DNA of 64,000 nucleotides, taken from the NCBI GenBank assembly GCA_001466705.2, contig LATX02000089.1, forward strand, positions 992,001-1,056,000. The letters are read 5' to 3'. Source of the stretch: Moniliophthora roreri. Taxonomy: Eukaryota; Basidiomycota; Agaricomycetes; Agaricales; Marasmiaceae. This document shows positions 1-11,379 of the stretch, in pieces. Numbering within the stretch: the first letter of the stretch is position 1; every line of letters starts with the position of its first letter. The notes under the pieces are model-generated. The model saw only the letters and a program-made list of their open reading frames with translations, was not told where the DNA came from and ran no database searches. Position numbers and translations under genes: made by a program.

Positions 1-3000
1 TTTTTTTTCACCATATAATTTCTTCACTATATAAATACAGAGAAGTATTAGAAAGCCACTATAATATAACTGGCTACTAAAAAAACATCTCAAAGCTCTG
101 AGAACAGTTGAAAACTGACTCAGGCACACAATTAGGTCATTGCCAGGGATGCATTGTGCTGTCAATCACTTGTTCAGCACTACTCAAAATCAACATTTCT
201 ACAGCATTTCCCTTTTTCTGGAGTTCAATATAGCACTTTGGGAGGAATCTTGGCTTCAAGGTATGTCTGTTCTTGATTTCCTACCAGTTTTTTACTTCTT
301 TGCTATAGGATCTTTTGCACTTATGGTAATATCAACAGCTGTAATCTCCCTATTCCCAATCTCTCCAACATCTGCATAGCTCTGAATTGGCTAGTACAAT
401 CCACCAAGAAATTATCACTCTCAAGCAGAATATAGTGCCTGTGCATGACACCCACCCATCTCCTTTACCCCTTTCCAACCCAATGTATACCGTCTAATGT
501 GCTCATTGTAGGGTCTGTAGGTCCAACAAGTTGAATTTGACACTGTTAGTATCTTGGACACTTTGTAAGAGTGTATTTCTGGTGTACAACCCATGGGACA
601 TATAGATTATACTATTATTGTATATGTACAGGGCCAGAGTGGGTTGCTCACAGGAAGCCACATCCTATGCCACTTCCTTGGTACACCTACCTAGCACTTA
701 TAAAAATGAAGAAAAACTTTTCCTTGAGCTATCAGCTTAGCGGCTCTGAGTGGCTCTGAAGCTGCTCTGGTGGTCAGCTCAAGGTGAGCTGTTAGACTGA
801 GTGGCTCTGTCCAGCTTGGCTCTGGTCTGGCTCAAGCTGCAGCTCGAGCCAAGCTGTTGGCACCCCTATTTACAATACAATTGAACATTGAACATCAAAT
901 TATTCCACTGTGCTTAATCATGAAGATAGTCAGAGGTCTTATATAAGCTTAGATGGGCCAGCAAAAAATGAGCTTTCTCAATAATTATTTCTCTGATGCT
1001 ACACTCTCAGATGTGTATATTAGTGACACAGAGTACTTTGCACCCAGATGAAGTAGAGTAGTTAAAAATAGAGTAATCCATCTTTGTACTCAAAGTTCTT
1101 GAATTGACATTAGCAAAATCTAGGGGAAGTTACAACTAAGCACTAACTCTTGAGATTGGTGACAATCCCCCATTAAGGTCACTATTGATTACAGCTGCAA
1201 CTATAATTAATCTCCAGCATAATATAGCATCTAATACCTGGTGCCAACACTCTTGAGAATCATAACAAGTTGCTGGAAATATAGCAGGTCAGATATAATA
1301 GAATGAGTAGTGGAGAGTATAATACATACCATGTAATACAACAAACTTAGAAGAATACAACCAGTAACAGCTGATAGCACAAGTGATTGGGCTTATAGTG
1401 ACTTTCAGGGTTATAGCAAGTTTTAGGGGTTATAACAGGTTTTATATGCTATGACTACTGCTTAGAGACTCAACTACCCACCAGGTCTCTAACCAGGAGT
1501 GTATAGTATATTAGATAATGTTTGTTAGATTATATCTCAGGTATCATAGCAAAGCATAGGGGATACAAGTGTTATCATTCATCTGTGACACAGACAGTAC
1601 CATACAGAGCCTAATGGAATCAGAATAAGAAACCTTTTGAGCCTCATTGTAAGACAATATGATCTGGTCAAATGATTAGCCCAGGTATATTCATTTAAAG
1701 AAGAACAATGGAAACAGACCTGGTGAGTGTAACATTGCCTAAGGAATAGCTGTGATGACAGATGAGTATCTGAGATAAATATGGGTCAGACAGTGATGAG
1801 AGAAGTATATCAGCATCACATACCAACGATGTTATGAGAACTTGAGTAAGCTGGAAAAAAGAGTGGTCATTAGTACTTGAAGGGACACAAATTGCAGAGG
1901 TAAAAGTACTGACCAAACAAACTAACTTGGCTTGACAAGCATTCATGTTCTGAGATCTGAGAGCCAACTGTTGAGACATGTCAGTGATGACTCTGACAGG
2001 TGCAGTGAACAATCCATCTTTACCTTTGAGATGTACAGAAGCAATGTATAGTACTGTTGCTGTCCAGACCTAAAGTCATGCTAGCTCTGAGTAAGATGAG
2101 ACATTTAATCACACTAGGATGACAATGGATTATAGTATATAGGCTGTGCTGTAGATGTGCCGTATGGGGTGAGTAGGGATTTTGGCATTGGGAATTGGCA
2201 GTGAAGTGTGTTTGCATCATAACAAGACTTGATGGTTGATGTTTGATGCAGAGGATGTTGGGTGCAGGCTAAATAACACAGAGAAAAAGGTGTTCATGAG
2301 AATTATTGAGCTAACTGGTTGTAAAGAACAAAGAATGTACCTTCAGCTAAGTATCCAACATTTCTACTTCTGCTATTGTAATCACTTATTTCAATTCAGT
2401 GTCATCTTATCTATATAGAATGAGACTCATTAGTCAATTAGTCAATAAAAGATATAAATAGTTGGAATACTTACAAAAAGAATGTGTTCAATGTGTCAGT
2501 GTACCAAAAAATACCATAGCAGGCTGATATGTCTTAATGTGAAGGTGGGAGAGTGGGAGAAGGGAAGAGAAGGAAAGAGTGGTGGAGAGATGATGGTAGA
2601 GAGGAAGAAAGAGAAGTTGGGGGTTTGGAATTCTGAAGTGGCCTTTATGTAAGAATCAAAGGCATGCACAGACCAGTTTAGGGCCAGTCAGGGTTCAGAG
2701 TTTTGGATAAGTGATTATAGGAATGTTCTTTCTGTGGTGAAAGCATTGAAGGTATTGGGTGCTTGAATAGTAAAGGTAAGTGAAAGTGAGTCAAAAAGCA
2801 ATAACATGTCTTTCAATCAACTCTAAGGAGCCCAGCTGAGTTCAATGCTCCAAGTCAATCCTATGGGTCCCACTAGCTCTGTTTCTTTCCACTGTATTCA
2901 GTGATGTCAATGCAACATTCAGTAACTGCAGTCCCATCAGTATACCATTCAGCTAAGCCCCAACATATCTAAGGCTTATGCTACTACCTTGCTGAAGCAC

Positions 3001-3239
3001 TGTCAAATTCTGAACCCTTTAGAGGCAAGATAGCTTGAAATTGATTTTGAGAAGTTGTCTGTCTGTCTTGAAAGTATGAGGCAAAAAGCACTTGTGGGAA
3101 TAATTTATTAGTATGTGGGTCACTTGGATGTAAGATATGCTTCTGGTCATAATACACAGAGCTTAATACATACCTGATACATTCTACAACAACTGTTGCA
3201 GGACCTTGTAACAAGACTTGGCTGTTTAATTGCTCTCTG

Positions 3240-3480
3240 ATGGCTCTGCAGGAATATAACCCATCATGGTGGTTACAAGGGGTTATAGCCCTGTTTATGA
3301 TTCTGGCTATATCCTACATTATAGCCCTTTTTGCTGTCATGAAGGCATTATATCCAGGATTATATTTATGGTTGTAACCTTCATTAATGGTCATGGGGGT
3401 TATAACACACATTTTATTCTTAAGATATGGTAACAAAGTTTTATATAAGTGGTTGTAATATTAAGTGACTCATAAGTGAT
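3240..3480. repeat. Degenerate TTATA(A/G)C-rich repeat tract
   Basis: Variants of the near-palindromic word GGTTATAAC (GTTATAGC, CTATATCC, TTATATCC, GTTGTAAC) recur roughly every 20-30 bases through this tract. A shorter similar cluster is at about 1385-1450. No unit is exact enough to call a clean satellite. It may be decayed transposon sequence. Confidence 0.35.
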
Positions 3481-3599
3481 ATATATTGTGTTGTTTCCTC
3501 AGGTAAACTGTTATACCATTTTCCAGATTTTGCTGACAGATGAGGTCTTGAGATAATCAGTTTAAAAACTGAATTGCTTGTGTATTCCCCTTAAATTTT

Positions 3600-4620
3600 A
3601 TTTTCCAGGGTTTCCTTCCCTAGAATTCCAGTGTCCTTAGAGTCTATCTTATAACTAATGCTTAGACCTGAGTCTTCTGATGGCTCTTTCTTGTTAACCA
3701 CCATGTCCTCTGTGTTGTGCCCTCTATATTTTTCATTGGCTTGTGATGATCAAGATTTCCAGGTGAATCAAAATATTTTAACCCCCATCTCACCCTTCTT
3801 TTGTTCTTTTGGGCCATGGAGAACAAAATAACCAATTTCACTATCTTCTTCATAAATGCTCTTGAAGATATTGTTTTTGGTGCTGGCACATGTTTAGAAG
3901 ATCTAGGACACAGATTGATACTACTGCTCATTAGTAGATGGTCCATCTCTGCCACTGTTATAAATGCTTCAATGCCAACTCTTACAGGCATTGAAATCTC
4001 TGCTTTTTTCATTAAGCTGTTGTCAATCACATTATGATACATATACTTGCTGCACACTTGCACAGTTCCTGGTTTGTCATTCTTGTATATTTGTGATCAA
4101 CCATCTGTCCATATGTTTTCAGCTCCAGGGATGTACTGGACTATAAAATCAAATTTGCTCAACTTCTTTATCTATTGGACTTGCTGCTGGAGTAATGCTT
4201 TTTGATTCTTTAGGTGGATTAAAGATTCATGGTCAGCTATCCAGGTGAAATGCACACCAAATAACATATCCTAGTGTCCACATATAGCTTTGAGACCAGC
4301 TAGCAACTCAATCTCATATACTGCATAGTTTTGCTGAGTATCATTCAGCTTTGCCAGATAGAACATAGCTAGTCACCTACCTTTCCAATCCTTCCCTTGG
4401 ATGATTGCTGCTCCAATACCAGTGGCACACTCATCCATTACCAACCAGACCAGATCAGCCTCTTTGCTATATTTCAGCAGTACCCAATGAAAACCCTTCC
4501 CTTGGGCTATTCTGGCCTTAATATCCTCAGAAGATAGAGACTCACAAGTGAAAATAGAACAGAAGAAGTCCAAGCTTGATCCAGTTGGATATCTAGGATG
4601 GCTGTTCCCAGGTGATCCAG
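3600..4620 (-). mobile_element. Ty3/gypsy retrotransposon pol remnant (RNase H region)
   Basis: Read on the minus strand, fragments of a Ty3/gypsy polyprotein appear in order. First comes an RNase H start with the acidic residue in VMDECATGIGAAIIQGK (about 4400-4455). Next is a Q-N-Y-A-V-Y-E-I-E-L-L-A motif, then DHESLIHLKNQKALLQ, then a conserved FDFIVQYIPGAENIW block near 4100. A spacer follows with AEISMPVRVGIEA (about 3960-4005). The frame is interrupted by several stop codons (for example just after 4373 and near 4275), so it cannot encode a full protein. No LTRs, reverse transcriptase or integrase core were recognised. This is a dead fragment, not an autonomous element. Confidence 0.8.
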
Positions 4621-6834
4621 AGAGGATGTGCTTGTGTGGAGAAATATAGGTTATAAATCTGTGACATGAGAAAAGTCACAGCATGAGGATTTGAGAGGTC
4701 AGCAACAAGGTCAAAAGGCTTTTTGAGTGGTTCAGAGAGGTTTGTGCTAGAAGGTAACTAGACTGAGGTGAATTCTGTTCTAGCTAGTACAAACAAAGTC
4801 TCATAAGTACTGGAGTCATTGATAAATAAAGTATATATTAAATAATAGGGAGGAAGTAAGAGATGTTGGGTGTGAAGTAAAGAGTGGGCTGTCTCTAAAG
4901 GATGTATGAAATAGGAAGTAAGGGATATATGTTAAGAAGGGAGGAATAATTGAAGATGACCGTGACGGGAAGTCGACTGAGCATGGTAAAAGGATGAGTG
5001 ACTGATGACGCGACTGTTGTAAAAAGGAAATAGTGTCCGGTGGAGCCGGTGTTCGCTACAATTACACACCATTTGGTGCTCAACTCATCCGCAGCAGTCC
5101 ATTTCTCCTGGCCTCCGCTCATGTCATTGCTCGAGCAGCTACTAATTTTTGCACGGTCGGACCAACAGCCTCGTTTTCAAGTTCACTATTAGTTTTTACT
5201 TCGTCTCCATGCTTCCACTCCAAGGCTCCGTTCTCGTCCTCGCATGAAAATCCTCACGTGAAAACGACTTCATAAACTTTTATGGGCTCGTCGCAGATTA
5301 ATGCTTACAACTAGGAGCATGGCCTTGTCGATCGTCGTACTCAAAGTCCTCACCTATCGCTGGTTCTTTGAAAATGCAAGATGAAAATCTCTGTTTTCAA
5401 ACTTTCAGTGATAAGCTTTACAGGTATGTATTACACTGACGCTCTATCAATCATTCATCGGTCGGTCCTTTACAGGAAACTCCACACGGGCGTCGACGGA
5501 TATGTAGATGAAACCATTCGAATGTGATTTGGTTCAACGTCATAGTCTTGTCATAGTCTGTGCACAGCGTAGCGCATCATTCAAGAGCGTTTTAGTTCAC
5601 AGGCTGCCCCGCAAAGCGCCAGGTACTAGTTGAATCTGATTGCTGGACGGTGTGTTAGCGGTTAGGCGTTAGTTGTTAGGTGGGTTTATTGCCGAAGAGA
5701 GTAAGAGTGCTGCTAAAGAGGTTAGTGCAGCTCGTTCAACGTGGCTTACTTAGCGTGGAACTGTGGTGCACTTGGTGTGGGTGGTGCAACTGGTCGCAGG
5801 GCAGGGGGAGGGGTGGTGGACGATCTTGACTGTATAATCCCCTATCGAGTCGCACCATGCCGATCTACAGCAACTTGGTCGTATCTGTCCCTGTTTTCGA
5901 AAACTATACATGACAATTACCTTGGTCCAGGAGCAGGAATCCAGGATTCGCGACTTCTGCTAGCCCCTGAAGCTGAAGTCTCCTCCGCCATGCACGGGAT
6001 ACAAAGAGGACCCTCACAAGAATGAAAGCTTAGCATTCATTCCTGCTGATGATATTTGTGCGTGTCTACAAACATCCGTGGTAGGAACCAATCCATTTTT
6101 GTCCATGAGCAGATCTTTCTCAGCATTCATACCTAGAATTGAGCTATGACATTGAATACGAATATCAGGCATTGATTGAACTCGGTCAGTATCTTTTCCG
6201 ATTCCGAAGAGAAGCACCTATCTTGTCGGAAGGGTCGTTTTGGATCACAAGGTGCAAAATCTTGCTCTTCTCCAGTAGCTGGAACATCGGCGGACCATAC
6301 CTGTACATGTCCCATGGCCCATTTTACGTTCGTATGGAGTGCAGGCTACTAGCCGACCCAGTCAAAACCCCAAAATAACTTTTTGTTACGCCAACTTGCC
6401 TGTGTTGGTCACCGGTGATCAGTTATACCCTGTTGCGTCGGCGATTGGTCGACGTGAATTCTCGCTTCCATCCCGAGCACGTTCATCATATCATCGTCGA
6501 TTACGGTCCGGTGCTCGACAGGAAAACATAATGACTGATGTGGCGCAGCTATTCGGAAGGGCTTTGACTTCGTTCTGATTATCCCAACAATCTCGATCGC
6601 TGATTTGAGTCTCCACTCGCACCAATGATAGGTGCTGTCTAGTGTTGACAGTGGCTACAATACTTTGCATGCGTCACGACGTGTGAATAATTTTGTAGGG
6701 TGCAAATTTTGACTGACGGCGACCTGCCAAAGCCTTTCTCTTTGGAAAAGTTTACTCGTCCAAAGAACGATCGTGGACATGGGCCGTGTATTCCAGCTGC
6801 TGCCAGTCCCAATCGAGCGAGGACTTGGGTCTGC

Positions 6835-6855
6835 GTTTTGCATAAATACCTGCGG
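6835..6855 (+). promoter_or_regulatory. TATA-like core promoter block of decarboxylase 1
   Basis: The word GCATAAATACCTGC lies about 150 bases before the start codon and about 90 before the 5'UTR intron. It sits in a block that is nearly invariant in all four copies while the flanks have diverged, which points to selection or recent conversion. TATA function is inferred. Confidence 0.5.
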
Positions 6856-6991
6856 GATATGGCTGAACGACATCAACTCGATATCCTCTTTCAAGTTCTG
6901 CAACTTATTCTCTACTCTCAATTGACAAACCGTGCGTCGAGCTCATAGATTCAACTCGTCGTCTGTATCTGACCACTCGTTCCAGTCAATC

Positions 6992-8364
6992 ATGCCGACC
7001 ACGACCACTATCCGTCCCCCAGTCGATGCTTTCCGTCGTGCAGGATGGCTTCCCGCCTCCCAACAGGTCTACAACGACTATATGAAAAAGTTGAAGCACG
7101 AAATCACTGGTCCCGCCAAAAGGATGCCTGGCCCCGGCACGCTCTATGACACCGTCGGCGCTGCTCCTGAACTTCTTGAGCCCATCAAAGAGTTCAAGGA
7201 CTTTATCGAGACCAACGCTGTGGTCTACACGGATATCGTTCGTATGTTTGACAAGATAACTGAATTTGTGCGTACTGCGTCTTCCCTACAAGTTCTCACT
7301 AACGCTGGGATGTTCTCTAGCCGTCCACGTACCAGGAGATGCTCCTCGTATTCAACAAGATCTTCCGCGAGGCTCCCGAGTTCGGCTCCCTTGGTCCTCC
7401 CATGTACATGCTCATGTGCAGGGTCATGAACACAGAGGGTGGCTTCTCCGCCTTCACGAAGCAGACCTTCAATGACCACATGAAGAAGATGCTGAAGACA
7501 TGGGAGCTGTACCTCTTGTCAAAGGACTCGACCGATGTTCTTAATTCTGATCTCGGAGGGTGGTTCAGCGACAAAGCCATAGACGCGATGATGAAGGAAT
7601 ACCCCAATAGGACGTTCGAGGAGGTTTTCATCTGCGATCGCAGTCTGCCTGCCTGGGGTTACACATCCTACGAAGATTTCTTCAACCGCCGCTACCGCAC
7701 ACCTGGAACTGATCGTCCCACAGGCGATCTCAAAGACCTCACCATCGTCAGCGCAGGCTGCGAGTCCACTCTGTACGCAATCCAGAAGGACGTCCAAAAG
7801 ACCGACGAATTGTTCATTAAGGACGAAGCTTACTCCCTTGTTCATTTACTCGCCAACGACGAGTCCGTCGATTCCTTTGTAGGCGGCACTATCATTCAGT
7901 CCTTCCTGAACACCACCGGTTATCACCGCTGGCATGCGCCTGTAAACGGCGTCATCACAAAGCTCGTCGAGGTTCCAGGCACTTACTTTGCTCAAGCACC
8001 ATCCACCATCGGATATCCCATCCCCGATGATGATTCCGCCCTTCCTCCATACTTGCAGTCCCTTACGTACTTTGCCAACACCGCTACTCGCACGCTCATT
8101 TTCATCCAGGCCGATAACGCGAGCATCGGTCTCATGTGCTTCGTTGGCATCGGTATGACCGAGATCTCCAGTTGCGAGGCTACTGTCTATGAAGGCCAGC
8201 ATGTCAACCGTGGCGACGAGTTGGGCATGTTCCACTTTGGTGGATCTTCGTGTGCTTTGGTGTTCAATAAGAAATCAGACATCAAAATTGGCAGCGACTA
8301 CACAACGCCAGGAGTCAACCTCCCTATCAACGCACCTATTGCTGCCGCTGCTCCTCCTGCCTAA
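6992..8364 (+). CDS. PsiD-like phosphatidylserine-decarboxylase-family decarboxylase, copy 1
   Basis: Two coding exons (6992-7267, 7321-8364) joined by a 53-base GTGCGT...CTCTAG intron in phase 0 give 439 residues, about the length of Psilocybe PsiD. The family makes its own pyruvoyl cofactor by self-cleavage at a Gly-Ser bond. Here the site is GGSS at residues 399-402, inside FHFGGSSCALVF. The conserved histidine motif YHRWHAPVNG is at 293-302. GPPMYM, SKDS, EDFFNRR and YFAQAPSTIG also match PsiD. Where canonical PS decarboxylases have PVDG, this protein has SAGCES. A 5'UTR intron (6932-6985) and a 3'UTR intron (8374-8425, nine bases after the stop) are seen. The substrate is unproven: an aromatic amino acid such as L-tryptophan is likely from PsiD similarity. 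No membrane anchor is visible, so a soluble enzyme is expected. Confidence 0.93.
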
Positions 8365-8599
8365 ATACACCAGGTACGTGATTTCTCTTATTTGATGAGA
8401 ATACTCTACTGACGGTCGTTTGCAGCGCTCTTTTGATCAGGATGTATAACAAAGTGTTCCATTGAATGTACAATATGTAGCAACACCGTCGTCATTGCTC
8501 ATCGTTGTGATCTAGGTGTTTCTGCCATATGAATATAACCAAGTTGTACCACTAGAAAACGCATTACATGCCTGATAATGCCCGTAACGCCAGCATCTG

Positions 8600-9700
8600 G
8601 GAGTGTAATAGGGATTGATAGCAGCTGAGATATGCAAGAGACGCATCGAAAACGAGGCAAGAAGATAGCGCAATGCGTTCTGACGCGTCGAAAAGCACCT
8701 ATGGTTCGCGGGTATTTCCACAAATTAGTGGGCATGATCTGACTGGATCATGCCGGCCAATTTGTGGGAAAAACGCGCGGGTCCCAAGGCTCTCCAACAC
8801 CTCTGGATTTACTTCCGGAGATCTTTCAAGAACTTTGCCCTTGTCACGGTCGCGACCTCAAGTCCATCAAGTGGCCCTTCTGTCGAAGCTCGCTGCCGGC
8901 GTCAATGACTCAGCTCCGGTTTGCCACGTCAACGCTCGTTCACATGGCCTTCGTCATCGTTCCGGGTCGCTGTCGTCGTCGTTCTTTGCGTTGGGATGTA
9001 TTACTTAGGTGTGTTCCAATCCCTCAATTATTCCTTAACATTCATCATTCACATCTATAGGCTAATACACCTTATTACTATTGAAATCTGACCTTCGTCG
9101 TCGCGGGCAGGCGTCATCGCTCAGCTGTTAGTCAGGTTGGGAGAAAAGGGCTCAGGTGCGTCAATCCCTCAAAAAAAATCTGCTTACTCATTCTTAAGAT
9201 TATCGTCTATTATCATCTCGGCTTGGGGAACATGATGGCTCAGCGGCAGAATTATCTTCATGTTTCATTCGCTTCACTTCCATTTTTTACTTGCTCAACG
9301 TCACTCCCGGCCTTTTCGTATCTCCCCTAGTCAAGGCATTGGAACTCTTAGAACTACAGATGGCTCGAGGCGGAGCGGGAAGAGGACATCAAGATGGTAC
9401 GTAGGTCAGGTCGCTTAAGCTCAGAGGCTGGTGTTATCATTCACTGGGAAAAGTATTGGAGACAGGTCATGTCGGAGATATTGGGTATTTTAGTGGGTAC
9501 CAAGGACAGATGGAGTCGGGATCTACTCCATGACAGGGCATTGAGGAGGTAGTGGTTAAGGGCATTATTGGGATTCACGCTTGGGCAATGATTTGTAGTT
9601 GATACCATCGCTGACATCTTCCACGCTCAGAACCTTGCCCCTCGGCCCTCCTCGACCACCCCTTCTTCAATTCCATTGTCCCTCCATGTGCTCAGATCTA
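8600..9700. other. Intergenic stretch after decarboxylase 1; no clear gene
   Basis: Unit similarity stops near 8596. Frames at 8673-9060 contain a short F-box-like run (LDLLPEIFQEL, about 8800-8835), but no continuous gene with splice sites could be built. This may be an F-box fragment. Confidence 0.3.
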
Positions 9701-11379
9701 TGGCAACCCTACTGTTCATCTTGTAAAATTACTGCTCGGCTTGTAAAATTATAATTATTTAATCAACTGGAAGATTCGCTAGATCCATTATGGGATCAAC
9801 ACAAACCACCATTGCACTCAGATAGAATGACATTCACAAAATTGTAGGAAGAACCAACACAATTGGAAAAGTTGAGATACATAGGTATGACTTTGTTGCT
9901 GCAGAAAATGTCAAGCACCCAACAAGTGCCTGCCACCGTTCCCCTTAATTAAAATAATTTGCCCTCTCTGCAGCTCAACACCATAATCTTACCCCTACAG
10001 ACTGGACATAGAGTAGTCCAATAATGCAAAGAAGTATTATGACTGTGCCATGATAGGAAGATAATCAAGTGCCAGTGATGCTAGCACAGGATATTCATCT
10101 TGATGAGACTAGAAAGTGAACCTATGAGCAGCTGTACATAGAAGAAAGAAAAACAGAGCATACTGCCCACTACTGTGGTAATGGAATGTCACCTAATGGC
10201 TTGTGCTTCATCAAGATGTAGTTGTCAAACTCATGAGACAGACAGACTGGATCATCAGCCCCAGTCAGAAATCCGGTGACGTACGCTGACCCCAGCTGAT
10301 TACTATCGACGTTCCCCCAGAATATTGAAGAACACCAATAGATGTCGATGAACGCCAGTAAGTGAGAATATATTGATGTCTATCGACGCCTACTGACGCC
10401 AGTTGATATTTCAAGCGGCGTGATCATATTTGCCAATTTTCGTCAATTATTGTCAAACCACATCACATAAAATAGCTGAAGTTGACGTTGATTGACCAAC
10501 TATTTACTACAGGAAGGACTAGCTAGTACTATTCTAAAATTTGTTATTCTGCGTAAATCACTGCATACCTCAGACCTCTTCCTGGCAATGGAGAACCAAT
10601 TATGTACTTAGATTTGACATCAGCATCTGTAGTCACAGGGATAAGGAGTACTTACTGAGCAGAATGTGTTTTTCTGGTCTGATTCAAGTATCATTTCATG
10701 GGAGGCTATAAGACAGATATGAGCTTGTGGCATGACAACCAGTTAAGACACGTACTGGTGAGCATTGTAAGGTCCTGAGTACAGAAACTGATAACACAAC
10801 ACGATTAATTTGAGAAAAAAAATAGCAGAGCATATAGAACTCACCTCAAGCCCTTAATTCACTATCCAACTTGATGTGTCCACTTCTATCATGGGAGATC
10901 GTAGGAGTATGGGGCCAGGGGCTGTGGGTTGTAGGTTGTGGGTATGGAAGGGAATGCAAGAAAACTAGAAGTCAGAGAACTGGTATTTGTGAGGTAAATT
11001 TAAACTCAGCTCACATGGACCCACCATTTGGATGATGATGGCAAGACTTTGACTGGACTTTGAATTGACTTGGAACCTGATTTGGTTTTTGCTTATTATT
11101 GTTCCTATGTAACAAGCCAAAATCAGTCAAAATTGGTAGCATCATCAGGAAACACCAATACATGTCAGCCCAGGTCAGAAACGTCAGCCTAGGTAATCAC
11201 ACTTCTCATTGGGCATCAGCTACAGGTTTCACATCCTCATTGTCTGAGTCTGAGTCAAGAGCTGAGAGCAGCTGTGTGAATTTTCCAGACTTTGCATTGG
11301 TCAAGGAACAGGTTCCAAAGATCCATAGGTCTCTTCCCAATGCTCCTTAACCTTTAGATGCTTAGTTGAATCCTTAGAA

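Larger units (their letters stand above)
1..4950. repeat. AT-rich, CpG-depleted transposon island 1
   Basis: This stretch has almost no CG dinucleotides and many TG/CA, unlike the CpG-normal sequence that starts near 4960. Open frames are short and unrecognised apart from the Ty3/gypsy remnant near 3.6-4.6 kb. A purine-rich tract lies at about 2540-2635, and repeated GGCTCTG/AGCTC words lie at about 735-860. The latter end in a sequence that, read on the minus strand, starts TAGGGGTGCCAA, which resembles hAT terminal repeats. CpG loss of this kind fits long-term cytosine methylation and deamination of transposons; that explanation is inference. I see no host gene here. Confidence 0.7.
5040..8596 (+). 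repeat. Decarboxylase repeat unit 1
   Basis: This duplicated segment carries decarboxylase gene 1. Its upstream part (5040-6990) matches unit 4 (29,740-32,400) and, from about 5645, unit 2 (19,441 onward). The 3' edge of similarity to unit 2 is near 8596, after the word GTAACGCCAG. The open frames in the upstream flank (for example 5741-6025) are not preserved between copies, so the flank is probably non-coding. Confidence 0.75.

Noticed and set aside
5741..6025. A small gene upstream of decarboxylase 1
   Set aside because: The matching regions in units 2 and 4 do not keep the same frame or stops, so the frame is chance sequence in a duplicated flank.
8764..9060. A third intact F-box gene after decarboxylase 1
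   Set aside because: Only an 11-residue F-box-like run is visible and the frame ends within 100 codons without a repeat region.
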